DNA from: Breviolum minutum Mf 1.05b.01
Taxonomy: Eukaryota > Sar > Dinophyceae > Suessiales > Symbiodiniaceae
Direction: 5' to 3'
DNA length: 64,000 nt
Assembly: GCA_000507305.1 (NCBI GenBank)
Contig: DF239234.1
Coordinates: forward strand, 62,001-126,000
Part shown: in pieces, positions 38,965-49,191 of the stretch
Layout of the letters: each line of letters opens with the position of its first letter
Position numbering within the stretch: position 1 is the stretch's first letter
Program-made: the position numbers and the translations under genes
The notes under the pieces: model-generated
Database searches by the model: none
The model's input: only the letters and a program-made list of their open reading frames with translations
Told to the model about the DNA's origin: nothing

Positions 38965-39110
38965 TCATAGAGATGCTTGGATTGTCACCCGCATGCATTC
39001 AGAAGTCATTGCTGTGATTTTTTTTTCTTCCTGCCAGGCGCTCCTGGATGTTCCTTGGAGATACACAGATTTTAAGGATGGCTGTGCGTGTCAAAAGGGC
39101 AAAAATCTGT

Positions 39111-39215
39111 GTGGATGTTTCCAAAAATAGGGGTACCCAAAATGGATGGTTTATAATGGAAAACCCTATTAAAATGGATGATTTGGGGGGAAAAAACACT
39201 ATTTTCGGAAACACC
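39111..39215. mobile_element. Family G element, copy 3
   Basis: GGATGTTTCCAAAAATAGGG ... CACTATTTTCGGAAACACCC. Confidence 0.8.
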
Positions 39216-39545
39216 CATGTGGTTTCCTATCGTTTCCTATGGTTCCTACGCAAGAACGTCAACATTTTTCCAGTTTTCCTCCCCCCTTAAAGCCCTCTTT
39301 CGGCAGCATCAAATCATCATCATCAAAGACCTTGGACTCTTCAACCAGCCAGGATGCCAGTCATCACCAGGATTTAGGGAATCCTTATAAGCCTTTATTT
39401 GAAATGGTCATCACCCACTCGAATTCGTGGGAGTTTTTGTATACCTATCACAATGATCCGGTGGTGGTGTTTTCTCGTTCAACGGTTGAGTCGGTTTCTT
39501 TTAGGGAGATCGATCCCGGACCGCGTCAGAGTGGGAATTTCCATG

Positions 39546-39701
39546 CTTGGAGGATCATCCCAGGACTTGTAAGTAGATAGGATCACCCTCATTTATAAGC
39601 CATTGAAAGGTGATTTGAAAGTGGTTCCCAACCATACATAGGGAACTGACTTACTCACCATGGTTATTAATCCCTTACAAGTCATGGGATGATCCTCCTT
39701 G
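39546..39701. mobile_element. Family F element, copy 4
   Basis: CTTGGAGGATCATCCCAGGA C ... GTCATGGGATGATCCTCCTT G. Confidence 0.8.
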
Positions 39702-39899
39702 CGTGGGGCATGTTTTCCAACTTAAAAAGGTCGGACCCCTGGCTCCGGACGTAAAAAGAAATCCGTTTTTTTCTACACGAAAAACACACCGCCGAAAATC
39801 CTCAGGTTTCAAGAGGGAAACCATTTTCCAGTGACAACCAGGTTTTTGTTACAGTTACCAGATCCAATCCCAAGAACTTCGTCCAAAACTTCATCTATA

Positions 39900-40023
39900 T
39901 AACCCCCCCCCCGAAAATTAGAATTAGCATGTTGCCTGAAAAGGAACCTTTCTTTTAGAAAGGAAGATCTTCATCTTCCAACCATCATTTCTCAGGTGAA
40001 ATTTGTTAGTTTTCGGGGGAGTA
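39900..40023. mobile_element. Family C element, copy 19
   Basis: TAACCCCCCCCCCGAAAATT AGAATTAGCATG ... GTTAGTTTTCGGGGGAGTA. Confidence 0.65.
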
Positions 40024-40298
40024 AACGTCGCTGTGAAACAACCCTTACCCCAGGTGCTGCGCAAGGAATTCTCGAGGTCGATCCTGTGATTTTGCGCGCG
40101 GGCGCGTGGGGTGACCAAGACAGCGGGAAGAAACGTGTTTTTTGAAGCGAGATTTGTTAATGGTTTCTGGGCAAATTATTGCGACCTCAACTTTCAACTG
40201 TGAGTTCTCAACTTTCTGACTTCATTTAAAAGCACCAGTTCAGTTTGGTATACGTATAGTATCCCATGATTTTTACACTTTGGTCTCCAGGAAGTATA

Positions 40299-40617
40299 CT
40301 TGGAGGATCATCCCAGTTAGTCGGTGGTTAGGATCACCCCCATTTATAAGCCATGAAAAGGCCATTTGGAAGGGGTCCCATAACCCTACTTAGGGGACTT
40401 ACGATCACCATGGTTATTAACCATTTACTAAATTCATAGGGAAAATGCTGGTACCCTTGGGATGGTATCCTTAATAATCAGCCCTGTACACGCCTTAAAT
40501 AGTTGGTATTTATTGGGTATATCCTCGTTTAAAGGGCTCCTTGGGGGGTTAAACAGCTAGGGTACCATCCCAAGGGTACCAGCATTTTCCCTATGATAAA
40601 TGGGATGATCCTCCAAG
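40299..40617. mobile_element. Family F copy carrying element EE
   Basis: CTTGGAGGATCATCCCAGTT ... AATGGGATGATCCTCCAAG, opened at about 40434 by EE. Confidence 0.75.
40435..40595. mobile_element. Element EE nested in F, very long arms
   Basis: CATAGGGAAAATGCTGGTAC CCTTGGGATGG and its exact reverse complement at the right end. Only copy in the window. Confidence 0.8.
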
Positions 40618-40728
40618 ATATCATGTGTTTGTTTGAAACCTTTGCAGTCCTTGTTTTGAAAATTCCCTGGATGGATGGCTCCCAAACAAGCTCCGGTCAC
40701 CAATGCCATGAGTCTAAACCTTGTAAAT
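40618..40728 (-). CDS. Possible minus-strand exon
   Basis: Between F copy 5 and G copy 4 the minus strand reads LMALVTGACLGAIHPGNFQN and onwards without stops, and continues open through G copy 4. A plus-strand frame is open as well. Weak call. Confidence 0.25.
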
Positions 40729-40828
40729 GGGTGTTTCCAAAAATAGGGGCACCCCAAAATGGATGGTTTATGATGGAAAACCCTATTAAATTGATGAATT
40801 GGGGGTACCATTATTTTTGGAAACACCC
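40729..40828. mobile_element. Family G element, copy 4
   Basis: GGGTGTTTCCAAAAATAGGG GCACCCC ... GGTACCATTATTTTTGGAAA CACCC. Confidence 0.85.
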
Positions 40829-41060
40829 AAATCTTGATAGATGTTGATCGGTATACTTTATCCCATGATTTTTACTGGGTGATGACCAGTTCAAATAAAA
40901 GGTTTATAGGGATTCCCTACTGGAAATGTTTCACAATCCTGGGGATGACTGGCATCCTGGGTTGGAAGGTATATCCAAGGTATACTTTATCCCATGTTTT
41001 GCCATTAGGTTTCAGGGTATTTGATGTACCTTTTCAGTTTTATTGTGTGTTTTCCTGAAG

Positions 41061-41286
41061 GCAATGTCTGATGAACTTCTCAGTGGCCGGGATACTTGGA
41101 ATCAGCTTTGTGGGGAGACACACCTGGTGTTGCTGTTGCGATGCTGTCTGGGATTTGTTTCAGGTGATTTTTTACGTTTTACCATGGTAAATCACCATGT
41201 TTCACCACCAATTGGGGAATGTTTTTTTACTTTTTCCAAGCATCCTGGCCATGCAAATCTAAGTTGTTGCGCTTTTGTTTCAATGA
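41061..41286 (+). CDS. Exon pair across a family B element
   Basis: After ttttcctgaag, 41061-41163 encodes 34 coding-like residues (SDELLSGRDTWNQLCGETHL) ending in the element-derived LGFVS. Removing 41164-41263 (GTGATT...CTAAG) continues in phase for seven codons to TGA 41284. The short second exon could be a genuine C-terminus or chance. No family recognised. Confidence 0.45.
41148..41263 (+). mobile_element. Family B element, copy 16 (candidate intron)
   Basis: CTGGGATTTGTTTCAG|GTGATTTTTTACG ... CCATGCAAATCTAAG. Confidence 0.8.
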
Positions 41287-41492
41287 TTCCCATTGGACCT
41301 TTTATACAGAAACATGTGTGTTTTTTGGGGGGGAGCCGGGGATTGTTCTTCTTCGGGGTTCTCTTTACAAATCCTGGATTTGTGAATGTTCCGGGTGATG
41401 TTTTCCATCCGATCTACCAGGGGTGAAAAAAAACACGACTTGTTCCAACCATCTGGAGCAAATCTGAAGGCTCAGAGTAGACCAATGTCCAA

Positions 41493-41601
41493 CTACCTGG
41501 TGGCAACTGAAAAAATATTTTTTAATTTTCACCCCGAAAATTGGGGAAGATGACCCCATTTTGACTAATTTTTTCTAAAAGGGGTTGAAAACGCCAACTA
41601 G
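41493..41601 (+). mobile_element. Family A element, copy 24
   Basis: CTACCTGGTGGCAACTG ... GGTTGAAAACGCCAACTAG. Confidence 0.7.
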
Positions 41602-42234
41602 CCAATGTTTTGGTTGGTTTTATGCATTCTTGAGGGGCGAGGTCCTAGGTTTGTTTTGTTTTGTTGAGGAGAAATTGTTTCATTGCTTGACACAAAAAAA
41701 GTGACACGATGATAACATGGAAAGTATACTGTACTGGCATAGTATTTGCTGGGAATATTTCGGGAATAGATTATATGTATGATACTAGGGATTTCAAAAT
41801 TCGCCACAAAAAAAGGGATCCAAAATGAACCAATCAGAATTTCCATGGGTTCCAACCGTCATTTTTTGTCGGCGCTTTGACCCTTGATTCCATGGGCGCA
41901 TTCGACTGGGTTTTTTTCTGCGTGAGGTACAAACGGATTTCGATGAAGCAGTGGGTAACGACGTCGAACGGATTGAGTTTCTTGGCCTTGTGATCAGGGC
42001 TTATGAAAAGCCATTGGTTTCCTTTAATTTTCGGCCGAAAATTAAACCCTGATTTTCTGGGTGGGTGCGTGGACGGGAGGGGGGTAGGTTGACGACCGCC
42101 ATGATGTCATGTTTGAAGGGAAATTCTTGTTTCCAAGTCTATCCGCACGGAATCTATAGATTGGAATTTAATGGGATCCCTCCAATGCCACACTCCACAG
42201 GAAATAATAAGACCATATTAAAGGGTTTATTATA

Positions 42235-42346
42235 TACCCTCCAGTAAACTAACATGGCAGTGGAAAATCCCCATGTTCAATAGGGAATAGGGAATACATC
42301 TTCAACTGGTCCATTTTCCATTGCCATGTTAGTTTACCGCAGGGTA
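42235..42346. mobile_element. Family K element, copy 8
   Basis: TACCCTCCAGTAAACTAACA TGGC ... GCCATGTTAGTTTACCGCAG GGTA. It shares its right TA with the following J copy. Confidence 0.8.
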
Positions 42347-42448
42347 TCCTGCTAGGAACTAACATATCCCTTCCCAGCCGACACTTTTGAGTCGATGCTG
42401 TTTCTGAAATCCCGTTTGGTGGGATATGTTTTTGTTTCCTGGAGGGTA
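42345..42448. mobile_element. Family J element, copy 3
   Basis: TATCCTGCTAGGAACTAACA TATCCC ... GGGATATGTTTTTGTTTCCT GGAGGGTA. Confidence 0.7.
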
Positions 42449-42591
42449 ACCATCATGATCCCTTAATGAAGCCTTGTTAGAGCCGTAAGTCAAGGGCTGG
42501 TGGCATGGGACTGGGCCGGTTGGATTTGCCATAATACGTGTAACCAGGTAGGTCGAAAAAAGGATTACACCCCTCCAACTTTAACAGCAAA

Positions 42592-42838
42592 TCAAAACAA
42601 AATAAGATCATTTTGTTTGATTATTGTTTTGTTTATGTTTTTTAAGTTTTCAAAATATACAATACTATACGTAGTATTGGCATAATTGATAGAATCCATT
42701 TTGATGATTTTAGTTAATACCATACTTGAAAAATCATGATGTATAGAACGTTTTATTTCATTTTGATCTAATAAATGATTGTGGGTCTTATCATATCTTA
42801 AATGTTCTTCTTTTAACATCTGGTTAATTTTTGATATT
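42592..42838 (-). CDS. AT-rich minus-strand ORF
   Basis: About 80 codons open on the minus strand (ATG at 42819; frame open to about 42838) in sequence far more AT-rich than its surroundings. The product is rich in N, I, K and H (MVLTKIIKMDSINYANTTYS), as expected of AT-biased coding DNA such as organelle, parasite or large-virus sequence, but also of random AT-rich DNA. No family recognised. It sits directly upstream of, and divergent from, the GC-richer ORF at 42990. Confidence 0.35.
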
Positions 42839-42989
42839 ATTTGTTTATGATCATGAAATTAAATATTCCAACAAATAATCTTTTTATTGTATTTTGCCAG
42901 GGTGGAACTGCCTTTGGTGGAACTGCCTCAAGGAATCTTTCCATCCCAAGTTGGTGCTCACGCGATTTCCTGTCGTTCCGCTGAGAAGT

Positions 42990-43430
42990 ATGGCAACAGC
43001 AAGTGAGCAAATTGGATTGCACCGCCTCGGCAGAAGTGCTCCTGTTCCTGCGAGCGAGAAAGTTGAGGTGGTGGATGGATATGAGTACTTAGACGTACAA
43101 ATGAATGATTACCTGAGGCATTTGTCGGTGCGAAGCTTCAAAGGTGAATCACCGGTGCTCTACGTTCCGGAGGGGATGGAACACTTGTCGGTGAGCGTCG
43201 CAGTCCGCGACCGCAATATAACTGCGAGGAGTCCATTTTACTCCGCTCCAACATGCATTGGTGACAGCTGGGGCTTCGAGAACAAGTCAAAGAAGGACAT
43301 CATGGTCTCTTGTTACAAGAGTAAGCGTGTGAGAGGAAGTGTGAGCTTTGTTCCAGCAACTGGTGCGTGCGGCTGCGAGCAGCTGCTGCGCCTGAGCAGC
43401 GAAAGGCGCAGGAGGAGCAAAAGCAAATGA
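42990..43430 (+). CDS. Compact GC-rich ORF, 146 codons, unknown
   Basis: ATG 42990 to TGA 43428. The frame is open back to an acceptor-like attttgccag at about 42899, so an upstream exon is possible. Composition is strongly coding: a hydrophilic N-terminus, a middle with DGYEYLDVQMNDYLRHLSVR, a pair of short similar blocks around HLSV, and a basic tail (LSSERRRRSKSK). The AT-rich flanks on both sides contrast with the ORF and could be untranslated regions or an inserted fragment. No domain recognised. Confidence 0.6.
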   Translation: MATASEQIGLHRLGRSAPVPASEKVEVVDGYEYLDVQMNDYLRHLSVRSFKGESPVLYVPEGMEHLSVSVAVRDRNITARSPFYSAPTCIGDSWGFENKSKKDIMVSCYKSKRVRGSVSFVPATGACGCEQLLRLSSERRRRSKSK

Positions 43431-43634
43431 TTTCTTTCAACACTTAATGATTCGAAATAATGTTTATCTACTGATTATCTACTTTCATAATTGTATAATC
43501 AACAAATAGATTGTATATTTAGATTGGAATTCTTTAAGTCGCTCCGAGCGGCGAAAAAAATGCTCTTCATCTTTCTACACCACACCTGACCCCCCGGCCG
43601 GATACCCTTAGTAATCTACCGTGTTTGTCTTGGT

Positions 43635-43773
43635 CAATGGAGTTTCCTGGTTCCCTTAATAGGTGGTAGGTACCATATAATCCCCCAATTGGCAGTATAT
43701 ACCACTTATTTATTGCCTCTTGGTTGATTATATATCACCTACCACCTATTAAGGAAACCAGAAACAGCTATTG
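43635..43773. mobile_element. Family M element, copy 2
   Basis: CAATGGAGTTTCCTGGTTCC ... GGAAACCAGAAACAGCTATT G. Confidence 0.8.
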
Positions 43774-43910
43774 ACACTTGGGGCTGATCCCTGTGGCTTC
43801 CCCAGGCCCATTGAAACCGCTCACAGTGTGAGGTTTATTTCGGTGTCGGGTTTGGGCAATGTCAGCCATAACTTCAAACCTGGTAGGCGCTGAGAAAAAC
43901 CCGTGGAGTT

Positions 43911-44078
43911 TTGGGGGGAGGATCATCCCAGGTAGTAATTGATGAATAACCATGGTTATTAAGTCGCCTTTTTTCGGGTTGTTAACTTTTATACATGGCC
44001 TACATGGCCTCTAAATGGGGGTGATCCTAGCCAGGTACTAACTGATCTAACTGGGATGATCCTCCAAGTAGTGGAGGT
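43911..44078. mobile_element. Family F element, copy 6
   Basis: TTGGGGGGAGGATCATCCCA GG ... CTGGGATGATCCTCCAAG. Contains a duplicated TACATGGCC. Confidence 0.7.
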
Positions 44079-44204
44079 TTGTTTTGTCATTCGCGTTTTC
44101 ACGTATCAAAACCGTGGTGGTGCTTAGGTAAGGAAACTGAGCTGCCAAAAATGGCCGGACCACGAATGGGGGGTGGTGAATGACATTATGCCGTTTAGCC
44201 CAAA

Positions 44205-44347
44205 TGAGCAATGAAAAAAACCCTGGTTGTTTAGGTTATAGGGAATTGTACTACCCAATTATATGGGGAATTTCATAAGCCAATGTAAGGATCCCTATAA
44301 ACCAACCACTATTTCATGGAAACTAGGAGGGTTTTTTTCGTAGCTCA
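44205..44347 (+). mobile_element. Family D element, copy 16
   Basis: TGAGCAATGAAAAAAACCCT ... GGGTTTTTTTCGTAGCTCA with AA on both sides. Confidence 0.85.
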
Positions 44348-44407
44348 AATGAAGTTACCTTGGGTTTGTTCTATGACTTTTTTTTCGTTGCAATAGTCAA
44401 ATTTCAG

Positions 44408-44566
44408 ATGATGTTTCCAAATGTTACCCTTCCAGGATCTCCTATTAACGTAATTGATGGGACAAGAATCCAACCAATGAATACCAAACACTGCCATATC
44501 AACGATTTTTTTCCAGGGCCTTATGTTGTAGATATGTTTAATATCCATGGTTGTTACCTTCCCTAA
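44408..44566 (+). CDS. Exon ending at a C element, 53 codons
   Basis: ATG 44408 follows gtcaaatttcag, so it may be an internal exon start. The frame runs to TAA 44564, which lies in the left terminus of C copy 20. Coding appearance is strong (LPGSPINVIDGTRIQPMNTK; HINDFFPGPYVVDMFNIHG). It is not a known motif. If the C element inserted into the gene, its terminus supplied the stop. Confidence 0.45.
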   Translation: MMFPNVTLPGSPINVIDGTRIQPMNTKHCHINDFFPGPYVVDMFNIHGCYLP

Positions 44567-44658
44567 AACTAGTAAAGGCCGTGAAAATAGCCCTTAGCAA
44601 AGGAAAGTAGCCTTGCCAGCATCAATTTTCAGGCGCTATGTTAGTTGCAGGAAAGGTA
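44555..44658. mobile_element. Family C element, copy 20
   Basis: TTACCTTCCCTAAAACTAGT ... CAATTTTCAGGCGCTATGTT AGTTGCAGGAAAGGTA. Confidence 0.7.
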
Positions 44659-44787
44659 ATTTTCTGAGGGCCTGCATTTTTCCCAAGGTCTGACTATCTT
44701 GTTTCACGAGCGGTTTAAATCAATGCAATGCGTCAAATCCTAGGTGGAAAAATGGTGAAAACGTTCTTCAACTTCTGTGGGGGTTAC

Positions 44788-44890
44788 CCACACCGAAACT
44801 AACATAGCCCCTGAAAATCAATGGTCAGAAGACAAAAAACTCCTTTGGGGGTGGTTTGTTTTCAGGCGTTATGTTAGTTTTAGGGTGTGG
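44788..44890. mobile_element. Family C element, copy 21
   Basis: CCACACCGAAACTAACATAG CCCCTGAAAATC ... GATTTTCAGG-type arm and ATGTTAGTTTTAGGGTGTGG. A one-ended B relic lies at about 44965-45055. Confidence 0.75.
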
Positions 44891-45060
44891 AGATGATGAT
44901 CCCAAGCCAAAATATGAACTATACAGTAGGCTCTAAGCACAAAAAAATGATTTTAAGTTTTGGGGGGATGATTTTGGTGATCCTTTCTACCATTAAGTGA
45001 AAATGTTCATTAAAATCACTCAATTTGGGATGAATATGTTTTATTGATTTTTTTCCAACC

Positions 45061-45432
45061 ATGAAAGAGTCAAAGAAGTTGAATCTTCAAAGGTTTGTTT
45101 TTTGTTTTTTCCATAAGATGAAATGGATCAACAATTTTTCTGGCCGGTGCGAACGGAAGGGAGCGTTTTGGAGTGGGCGGTATCTGAAATCCCTTCAGAA
45201 TAGGGAGCGATTTGGAGCTACCCCCAGATTTGAAAAAACATGTTGTTTGGTTTTGAGACGATATTTGGGGTCAAGGGGGTCATGTTTGTTTCAAGCTGTC
45301 ACAGATTTTTGTTTAAGCATCGAGAATAGAACTCCACATGGGAGACATTACGAAATTGAAAAATCACCTTCCAAGGCGAAAACAGAAAATTCCAGGTTTG
45401 TTCCAGAGGCATGTAAGGTTTTTTGTGGATGA
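45061..45432 (+). CDS. 123-codon ORF, doubtful
   Basis: ATG 45061 to TGA 45430, basic, Phe/Lys/Arg-rich. Part of it (GGTATCTGAAATCCCTTCAG AATAGGGAGC) recurs in non-coding settings near 46130 and 61230, which argues against a conserved gene. Confidence 0.25.
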   Translation: MKESKKLNLQRFVFCFFHKMKWINNFSGRCERKGAFWSGRYLKSLQNRERFGATPRFEKTCCLVLRRYLGSRGSCLFQAVTDFCLSIENRTPHGRHYEIEKSPSKAKTENSRFVPEACKVFCG

Positions 45433-45529
45433 AATTTGGTCCAGAAAGTGGCATAGAAAGCATAAAATCAAATCGTCCCGTTTATAGCAAATCTTGGATG
45501 TTCCCCTTAGGGTCTTTTCAGTTTAGTAA

Positions 45530-45628
45530 CTAGGTGGTGGTTTCAAACATTTTTATTTTCACCACTATTTAGGGAAGATTCCCAATTTGACTAATATTTT
45601 TCAAATGGGTGGCTCAACCACCCACCAG
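45530..45628 (+). mobile_element. Family A element, copy 13
   Basis: GTAA duplicated; right end CCACCCACCAG. Confidence 0.75.
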
Positions 45629-45639
45629 GTAAAGTTTTA

Positions 45640-46230
45640 CATGTTAGCTGCTAAAAGTTGTTCACCTTTACCGGCCTTTTGGACCAAGGTTTAGCCAAGG
45701 CAGTTGTCTTTTCCTTACAGCATGTAACATGCCCCCCCTCCGAATGACTCCAAAAACCAGATGAAAATCTCATTTTTTACGGGACATGGCCTTGCTGAAG
45801 AAAATTCCTTTTAAAACCCAAAAGGTTCAGGTTTGAGCTACGGTAACTAGCGCATCCCTAATAAGGACTTTGATACTTTAGCACTACAAAGAAAAATAAG
45901 TAAGGATGCAACTCCTAACAAAAAGCTCAACCAAAGAAAAGAACCCATAGATGCTACAGTTAGAAAGCTTTCCTATTTTGTCCACTTCTGAAAAAGTTCG
46001 CTTCTTTCCACCACCTTTTTTTGCACATAGATGCTACGCATCAGGAACCCTTGCACTGAGATGCACGGGGCCTCATATGATGCCAGGGGTGAAACCTCAA
46101 AGACTGGCGCCGGTGCGTCCACGGAAGGGAGCGGATAGGAGGATATCTGAAGTACCCCATGTCATAACTGTTATAGCGAGCTGAATAGCTACCCATAGGT
46201 TTTGAGAAACGCCACATCTCAATGATTTTG
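45640..46230. other. No recognisable feature
   Basis: No element termini and no convincing exon. Contains one of the GGAAGGGAGCG repeats mentioned at 45061. Confidence 0.35.
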
Positions 46231-46354
46231 CCCACAGGGCCCCTGGGAAGATGGGCCCCCAAACTTCCCCTTTCACCCCCACAATTCGAAAGAAATTACT
46301 TCATAAACTGTTGGTGAAACATCCGGGGGCCCATCTTCCAGGGGGCCCTGTGGG
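46231..46354. repeat. Single-copy element FF with GC-rich arms
   Basis: CCCACAGGGCCCCTGGGAAG ATGGGCCCCC and its near-exact reverse complement 124 bp apart. A small 69-bp C element lies at 46463-46531. Confidence 0.75.
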
Positions 46355-46626
46355 TGGGATCTTAGCACCATAGCTACCCCAAAAACCATTCGGGAAGATG
46401 ATCCAAATGTCCAACGACCGAGTTCAACTTGAGGTTTCGGGGACCCAAGTTTGTCAAAAGCATACCCCTCCCCGGAAGTTTAACAGCGAGTTTTCCCCCG
46501 GAAGACGATCCGGCTTCCTGTTGGGAGGGTATTTTTTCAACTGGGAGAAGTTTCCAACTCCGAAATGGTGGCCCGACAACTCGAACTCGGGGGAAGCTTC
46601 GGGAATATGAGCTGCTGCTTGGAAAA

Positions 46627-46734
46627 CTAGGTGGTGGTTTCAAACATTTTTTATTTTCACCCCTACTTGTGGAAGATTCCCATTTTGACATATTTTGACT
46701 AGTATTTTTCAAATGGGTTGAAACCACCAACTAG
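46627..46734 (+). mobile_element. Family A element, copy 14
   Basis: Complete, AAAA on both sides. Internal GACATATTTTGACTAGTATT variation. Confidence 0.8.
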
Positions 46735-47280
46735 AAAAGAGCTAAGAAATTCAGGAGCTGAGGGTATACCTCTAGCATCCCTTCATAACAATGAGCGCTT
46801 TTTTAGAACTTAGGTTTCGATCGGCACATCTTGTTTGCCTAAACCTCGTAGTTACGGTGAATCTCTGTCACGTCATGAGGGTGCCAGAAAACCTGAAACT
46901 TCTGCTTGTGAATAGTAAGGGGATTGTTGCAAGATCTCTGTGAATAGGGAAAAAATGTTGAATCATTATTGTCATTATTTTATAATTTCCTATTTTCGTT
47001 CACCCTGATAGTATGTGTTCGGTGTTGGACATCAATTCAAACTCACATCATTTGTGGAGTTTTTTGCAGATTTCGCGTAGACTATATCCAGAATGCTTGC
47101 GGTGCATAAGTACATTTGATCGACCGTCTGTTTCGATGGGAGATAGCAGGTAGGACAGCTAGGGGATGATGTGAAGATCTGACATGAATTTCCCACTGAA
47201 AATGGCATCCTATCTGTTTCTATCCTAAGAAATCAGATTATCCAAAGATTTTTTTGGTCAGAAGCCATTTGTGAAAATTT
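46735..47280. other. No recognisable feature
   Basis: Stops in all frames and no element termini seen. Confidence 0.35.
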
Positions 47281-47282
47281 CT

Positions 47283-47393
47283 GATACCCTAAGTATCCTG
47301 ACCCCTCAAAACTGGCGATTTTGAGAACCTATACACCTTTGCGGGATCCGGGTTCAAACCCTCCCATTGGATGGTCTAATGATCCTTAGGGTA
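47283..47393. mobile_element. Family GG element, copy 2
   Basis: TACCCTAAGTATCCTGACC ... GGTCTAATGATCCTTAGGGT A. Confidence 0.6.
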
Positions 47394-47414
47394 TTTTTAA
47401 AAAATCTCTTCTCG

Positions 47415-47537
47415 TACCCTGCCTAAAACTAGCAGCAAACGCCCCGAAACATGGTGGTTCACCAATAGGAATCTCCTTATTCCTTTTCCAGTGGTCTATT
47501 TTCAGGTGCGAAATGGCTGTTAGTTTCAGGGAGGGTA
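47415..47537. mobile_element. Family C element, copy 23
   Basis: TACCCTGCCTAAAACTAGCA GC ... GGCTGTTAGTTTCAGGGAGG GTA. The right-end block is repeated at 47640-47675. Confidence 0.7.
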
Positions 47538-47687
47538 GTTTCTACACCCCTACCGTACCACTCTCAGGAATAAGGGTTTATTAGCCGACCTTAAGAAGGT
47601 TTCAACCAATCATAAGGCCAGGTATTTCTGGGGTGGGGACAATTTTCAGGTGCTTAATGGCTGTTAGTTTCAGGCAAAACATCCAAG

Positions 47688-48013
47688 TTGTTTCCGTTCA
47701 CCCTGGATGCCAAGTCGCTTAGGTGGAGCACAGGTAGCACCATTCCAGGAAATGATCGAGTAAGCTCAGTTGGAAGTTGGGGGGAGGGGTGTGATATTTG
47801 TGGGTCCAATTTCATGTGCCGTTTGTTGGCCCCGGTGGTCCAAGGGTTGATCATTAAACACATACTGGGTGGTGGCAACTCAAATATTTTTTTCATTTTC
47901 ACCCCTTATTTGGGGAAATGATCCATTTTGCCTAATATTTTCAAATGGGTTGAAATCACCACCTAGACATAGTTTTTTGGAAGTTCGACCATGAAAATAT
48001 GAAATTTCAGTAG
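47688..48013 (+). CDS. ORF interrupted by a family A element
   Basis: 60 codons (WSTGSTIPGNDRVSSVGSWG; MCRLLAPVVQGLIIKHIL) run to CTGG at 47865. The element is flanked by ACATA. Both without the element and after splicing 47869-47966, the frame continues with IVFWKFDHENMKFQ to TAG 48011. Splicing would leave 9 extra nt (Leu-Asp-Ile). No ATG near the 5' side; the likely exon start is after the C fragment at about 47675. A minus-strand ORF overlaps. Unknown. Confidence 0.4.
47865..47966 (+). mobile_element. Family A element, copy 15
   Basis: CTGGGTGGTGGCAACTC ... GGGTTGAAATCACCACCTAG, ACATA duplicated. Confidence 0.8.
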
Positions 48014-48466
48014 GGATGAAAATTTCATCAGCAATTCCAGGGTTTTCAAAAACTCCTGTTTTTGTTTGTTGGCTTGGGATCCTTTGGAGGATTGCTTGAA
48101 CATCGAAAATGTTGGTAGGTTTTTGGTGAAGAAAAAACTTGTTTGGTGATTTTTCCAGGTTGGGTTTGCTAATGTTGGGCACTGTGCGGCAAATAGATGT
48201 GTAAAACATATTGGATTTCACACTGGATAAGAGAGATGATAGATCTGCTCCAAGATCCTTCATAAGACCTCCCAAAAAAGTTGCAAGAAAAGGAATCAAC
48301 AAGAGAAAAACAACTTGTACCATTTAATTCATGTTTGTTGCAATTTTTGAAAAGTTTGGCTCATATTATCTTCAATTTTCGTTGCCATCATGTTGCCATC
48401 ATGTCATGTTCCTGTCGTCTTTCAACAAAAAAATGCCTCGTCCTTGATACGCCGACAAAAAACCTG

Positions 48467-48609
48467 CTTGGATGTCCCGTTGAAAGTTAGGATCAATGGT
48501 TAGGATCAGTGGGTTAGTTATAACCTACTTATAGATGGGGGATGAATTGGGCTGAAATAACCCACTGATCCTAACCGTTTAGATCCTAACTTCCAACGGG
48601 ACATCCTAG
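48467..48609. mobile_element. Family E element, copy 4
   Basis: CTTGGATGTCCCGTTGAAAG TTAGGATC ... GATCCTAACTTCCAACGGGA CATCCTAG, 143 bp. Confidence 0.8.
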
Positions 48610-48858
48610 TGGAAACACCGAGGTCACTAACGTTTTGGAGAACCAAAACGTCACGCAGCAACTCTTGGCACCTCCCGTCCGGGTGATCTAAGCTTTCCGA
48701 CAAAAAAATTCACCGAGGGACCGAGGAGAAAACGAAACGACACGGGAAAACGACGAGGTGTGCTGGTTGAAAAAAGGGGCCCCTTAGGAATGTCAAATAG
48801 CCGACCATTTAACAAAGAATGGAATACTCTATAGCCTGGAATTGTTGATGAAATAAAT

Positions 48859-48943
48859 CTAGGTGGTGGTTTCAAATATTTTTATTTTCATCCCAACCTA
48901 TTTAACGAGCATATCTTTCAAACGGGTTGAAACCACCAACTAG
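48859..48943 (+). mobile_element. Family A element, copy 16, shortened
   Basis: 85 bp. Lacks the TTTGGGGAAGAT block. Confidence 0.7.
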
Positions 48944-49191
48944 ATTAACAAAAAATACTCTACCCTCGAATTGTTGATGAAAATAAATCCATATTATATA
49001 TAGAAATAGTGGTCTTTTTTCCACAACTATTTCTTTGATGGTCTTTGCACCCTGAAAAAGTTTAGATTTTGAACCCAACATCATGGAGGGTTTGTTCGGT
49101 TCAGATGATGTTTCCTTTTCAATTATATATATGGGATATATGGGCGCTCTTTTTTGAGCTACTTCAGCCGTTCGGATGTTTTTTTTTGCAG

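Noticed and set aside
47330-47365. GGGTTCAAACCC as a tRNA B box
   Set aside because: No A box or acceptor-stem pairing at the right distance; the sequence lies inside a GG element.
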